Assembly (NCBI GenBank): GCA_025924845.1 | Contig: JAICHN010000328.1 | Span: forward strand, 1 to 5,917 | Length of the DNA: 5,917 nt | From: Chloroflexota bacterium | Lineage (GTDB): Bacteria > Chloroflexota > UBA5177 > JANWHV01 | Direction: 5' to 3' | Shown here: in pieces, positions 4,375 through 5,917 of the stretch | Layout: every line of letters starts with the position of its first letter | Numbering within the stretch: position 1 is the first letter of the stretch | Position numbers and translations under genes: made by a program | The notes under the pieces: model-generated | The model's input: the letters and a program-made list of their open reading frames with translations, nothing else | What the model was told of the DNA's origin: nothing | Databases searched by the model: none

Positions 4375-5529
4375 ATGACTCCCCACGGGCAAGACGCCTT
4401 CGACTGTTCGCCTCCTCCGGCCGCCCCCGTGGCGGTCGATCGCGCGCCGGCGTGCTTCGAGGGGTTTGACCCGCCGGAAAGCAATTTCTGGCGCTTGCCG
4501 AATAATTGGTTCGATCTCGTGGCGGGCTTTACTTCATGGGCCGAACACAAGGTGGTGGAATACATCCTCCGCCATACCTGGGGGTACAACGAGTACGGAG
4601 TGACCAAGCTGATCACCATGGATGAGTTCATGCATGGGCGGAAGCGCCGGGACGGTTCGCGCATGGACGCCGGTTGCGGTATGGCCGAGAACAGCATCAA
4701 AAAGGGCATCGCGGATGCCGTGGCGCATGGCTTCCTGGTCGTGGAAGTCGATGCACGGGATCGAGGCCGGATCAAGAAGTTCTATGCGCCTCGCATGCGC
4801 CGGAATCTCCCCACCGATGATGGTATCCACGCGAAACCCTCCCAGGATCAGTTCCCGATCCCCGAGGGTCAAGTATTGACCCCCCACCCGCAAGTACTGC
4901 CCCTCGGCCGGCAATTGGTGATCACGGCGGATCAGAGGTTGACCCCCAGCCCCCCTGCCGCCAACCCTCGTACAGGGCAAACATCTCCTCAACACACTAC
5001 CGTACAGCACAATGAGACAGACAACATGCGTGCATTGCCTCTTGCTCAGCGAGGTCGCTCAAAGGTTATCAGCCCGCCGGTGATCCATACCGGGGCGGAG
5101 GAACTGCCTTCCAGGGTTGAGCCGTGCCCGACCCAGCTTGGGGACCGTCGGCCGGCAAGTCTCCCTGCCCTGAATAACGATGAGGACCGCGATCTGGCCG
5201 CGCGCTTGGTTGATCAAGGGATTGCTCGGACGCGAGCCGCGGCGATGGTGCGCAGTCTGCCCCGGGAACGCATTGAACGACAGCTTGCCTGGATCGACCG
5301 ACGGCGGTTTCGCAATCGCGCCGCCACCCTGATCCGCGCCATTGAAGATGACTTCGCGGAACCTCCTACCCATCGTGCCGGCGAGGGTTCGGCATCGTCG
5401 TTTGATCCGGGAAAGTTTTATCGCGGCGCCTACGCCGTCTGCCCCGCCGTCACATCGCCTCCAGCATTTCCCGTACCGGCGCGTTTCCCACGAGGAATGG
5501 CCCGTGCCGCCCGACGCCGTCGCGGTTGA
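4375..5529 (+). CDS. Replication protein with phage O/DnaD-like winged helix (rep2)
   Basis: A 384-aa protein, probably a second replication factor. Residues 37-140 resemble the N-terminal winged helix of phage replication O/DnaD-like proteins: NFWRLPNNWFD (37-47), a helix with AEHKVVEYILRHTWGY (56-71), the SIKKGIADAVAHGFLVVE helix-turn-strand (107-124) and a basic wing (129-141). Residues 142-265 are a low-complexity linker holding five heptads that each begin with Gln (159-193). Residues 268-330 form a helical C-terminal region (AARLVDQGIARTRAAAMVR, then IERQLAWIDRR and ATLIRAIEDDF), like the C-terminal replisome-contacting part of such proteins. It starts 5 bp after rep1 without a clear ribosome binding site, so coupling is likely. 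From about residue 358 the frame runs antisense to the YkgJ-type gene and turns into an arginine-rich tail (MARAARRRRG), so the native end was probably lost after YAVCP. Known: O-type proteins bind iterons and recruit helicase. Inferred: the same role here. Confidence 0.7.
   Translation: MTPHGQDAFDCSPPPAAPVAVDRAPACFEGFDPPESNFWRLPNNWFDLVAGFTSWAEHKVVEYILRHTWGYNEYGVTKLITMDEFMHGRKRRDGSRMDAGCGMAENSIKKGIADAVAHGFLVVEVDARDRGRIKKFYAPRMRRNLPTDDGIHAKPSQDQFPIPEGQVLTPHPQVLPLGRQLVITADQRLTPSPPAANPRTGQTSPQHTTVQHNETDNMRALPLAQRGRSKVISPPVIHTGAEELPSRVEPCPTQLGDRRPASLPALNNDEDRDLAARLVDQGIARTRAAAMVRSLPRERIERQLAWIDRRRFRNRAATLIRAIEDDFAEPPTHRAGEGSASSFDPGKFYRGAYAVCPAVTSPPAFPVPARFPRGMARAARRRRG
4849..4953 (+). repeat. Five in-phase 21-bp units inside rep2; candidate second origin
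   Basis: Units start at 4849, 4870, 4891, 4912 and 4933, exactly 21 bp apart, and encode QFPIPEG, QVLTPHP, QVLPLGR, QLVITAD and QRLTPSP. DNA similarity is strongest between 4870 and 4891 (both begin CAAGTA, then TTG or CTG) and returns in part at 4933 (TTGACCCCC, shared with the 4870 unit). GGGTCAA-GTA-TTGACCC (4866-4882) is a perfect 7-bp-arm inverted repeat, and GTGATCAC (4919-4926) is a palindrome. A lower-GC stretch (4981-5040, 29 of 60 by hand) follows. Repeats in the linker of an O-like gene are where phage lambda has its origin. The units are degenerate, so a proline-rich linker without DNA function remains possible. Confidence 0.45.
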
Positions 5530-5851
5530 AGTGGGCGACGCACTCGAACGCCCGGCACGCCGCCGGGCGGTCTTCGTAGATCGTGCAGCGGTCGTCGGGC
5601 CCGAGGAACTGGCACCGCCCGTCCACGTACGGCAGCACGCGCTCCACGACCACGCGGCCGCCCGCGCGGATCGGCACGTCCACCGAGAACGGCGCGAACC
5701 GCCGCACCTCGTCGCCGCTCAAAAGCACCGCGAACTCGTGCCCGTTCTGCTTGCAGCAGGCGGCGCAGCAAAGGTGGCAGGGGCTCGCGCCGACGATCGC
5801 GACGCGCACCCGCCGCGCGGTCGGCTTCAGCTCCGTCACGACCTGCTCCAC
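5450..5851 (-). CDS. YkgJ-family cysteine cluster protein
   Basis: Small 133-aa protein of the YkgJ family, whose members carry a cysteine cluster thought to bind zinc or an iron-sulphur centre; no defined reaction is known to me. Cysteines lie at 25, 28, 29, 32 and 33 (the CxxCC-xx-CC block) and at 80, 89, 99 and 104 in the typical C-x8-C-TIYEDRPAACRAFEC region (89-104). The length is normal for the short members. The GTG start (complement of 5849-5851) has AGGTGG 6 nt upstream and follows the stop of the preceding minus-strand gene by one base, so the two are probably co-transcribed. It runs convergent to rep2 and overlaps its open frame by 80 bp. Local GC is clearly higher than in the replication genes (46 of 60 at 5641-5700), suggesting a different origin from the replicon core. 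Confidence 0.85.
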   Translation of the reverse strand: MEQVVTELKPTARRVRVAIVGASPCHLCCAACCKQNGHEFAVLLSGDEVRRFAPFSVDVPIRAGGRVVVERVLPYVDGRCQFLGPDDRCTIYEDRPAACRAFECVAHFNRDGVGRHGPFLVGNAPVREMLEAM

Positions 5852-5852
5852 G

Positions 5853-5917
5853 TCACACCACCTGCTTGATCTCGATCCCTGTGATCTGCCTTGGGTCGAA
5901 GTCGATCCGCCGTTCGA
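5853..5917 (-). CDS. 3' end of an unidentified gene (partial)
   Basis: Reading inward from the right edge on the minus strand, an open frame gives ERRIDFDPRQITGIEIKQVV and then TGA (5853-5855). The stop is followed after one base by the start of the YkgJ-type gene, and the codons are well-formed for a coding region. The alternating charged and hydrophobic pattern looks like a real C-terminus, but 20 residues are too few to name a family. It is probably the upstream member of the same operon. Confidence 0.5.
   Translation of the reverse strand, partial: ERRIDFDPRQITGIEIKQVV

Noticed and set aside
5342..5869. Plus-strand open frame of 175 codons at the right end
   Set aside because: It is antisense to the well-supported YkgJ-type gene; its length follows from high GC, and its His/Arg/Ala-rich product matches no domain I know.

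Overview
The window looks like the maintenance core of a low-copy plasmid or plasmid-derived replicon (partition genes, an iteron array and two replication-type proteins) sitting between two unrelated genes. Overall GC is high, by eye in the low to mid 60s percent. The layout parA-parB-iterons-initiator, together with the phage-O/DnaD-like second replication protein, reminds me of Chloroflexota (Thermomicrobia-type) secondary replicons. That assignment comes from memory of protein style, could not be searched here, and is held with low to moderate confidence.

Left part (1-1066): a 10-helix drug/metabolite (EamA-type) transporter with a perfect 18-bp palindrome just before it. A 121-bp spacer then carries a plausible extended -10 promoter and a short repeat cluster upstream of parA.

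Central part (1067-5529), all on the + strand: parA (Walker-type partition ATPase) and parB (ParB/Spo0J CTPase fold) overlap by 14 bp. Directly repeated iterons of 22-23 bp begin inside the 3' end of parB and continue into the spacer. Behind them come a probable iteron-binding initiator (rep1) and, 5 bp downstream, a second replication-like gene (rep2) with an N-terminal winged helix of the phage O/DnaD style. The rep2 linker is encoded by five in-phase 21-bp units, one of which contains a perfect inverted repeat, and a lower-GC stretch follows. This resembles phage lambda, where the origin lies inside the O gene. The inferred working model is that ParA and ParB segregate the replicon, Rep1 acts at the iterons, and Rep2 either helps load the replisome or drives a second origin within its own gene.

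Right part (5450-5917), on the minus strand: a YkgJ-type cysteine-cluster protein and, one base upstream of it, the 3' end of another gene. This segment is visibly richer in GC. The rep2 reading frame runs 80 bp into it in antisense, so a junction between replicon and flanking DNA probably lies close to position 5450.

The most interesting points are the bipartite iteron array that doubles as parB coding sequence and the possible second origin inside rep2. No convincing DnaA box, tRNA, CRISPR array, insertion sequence or T-tailed terminator was seen.
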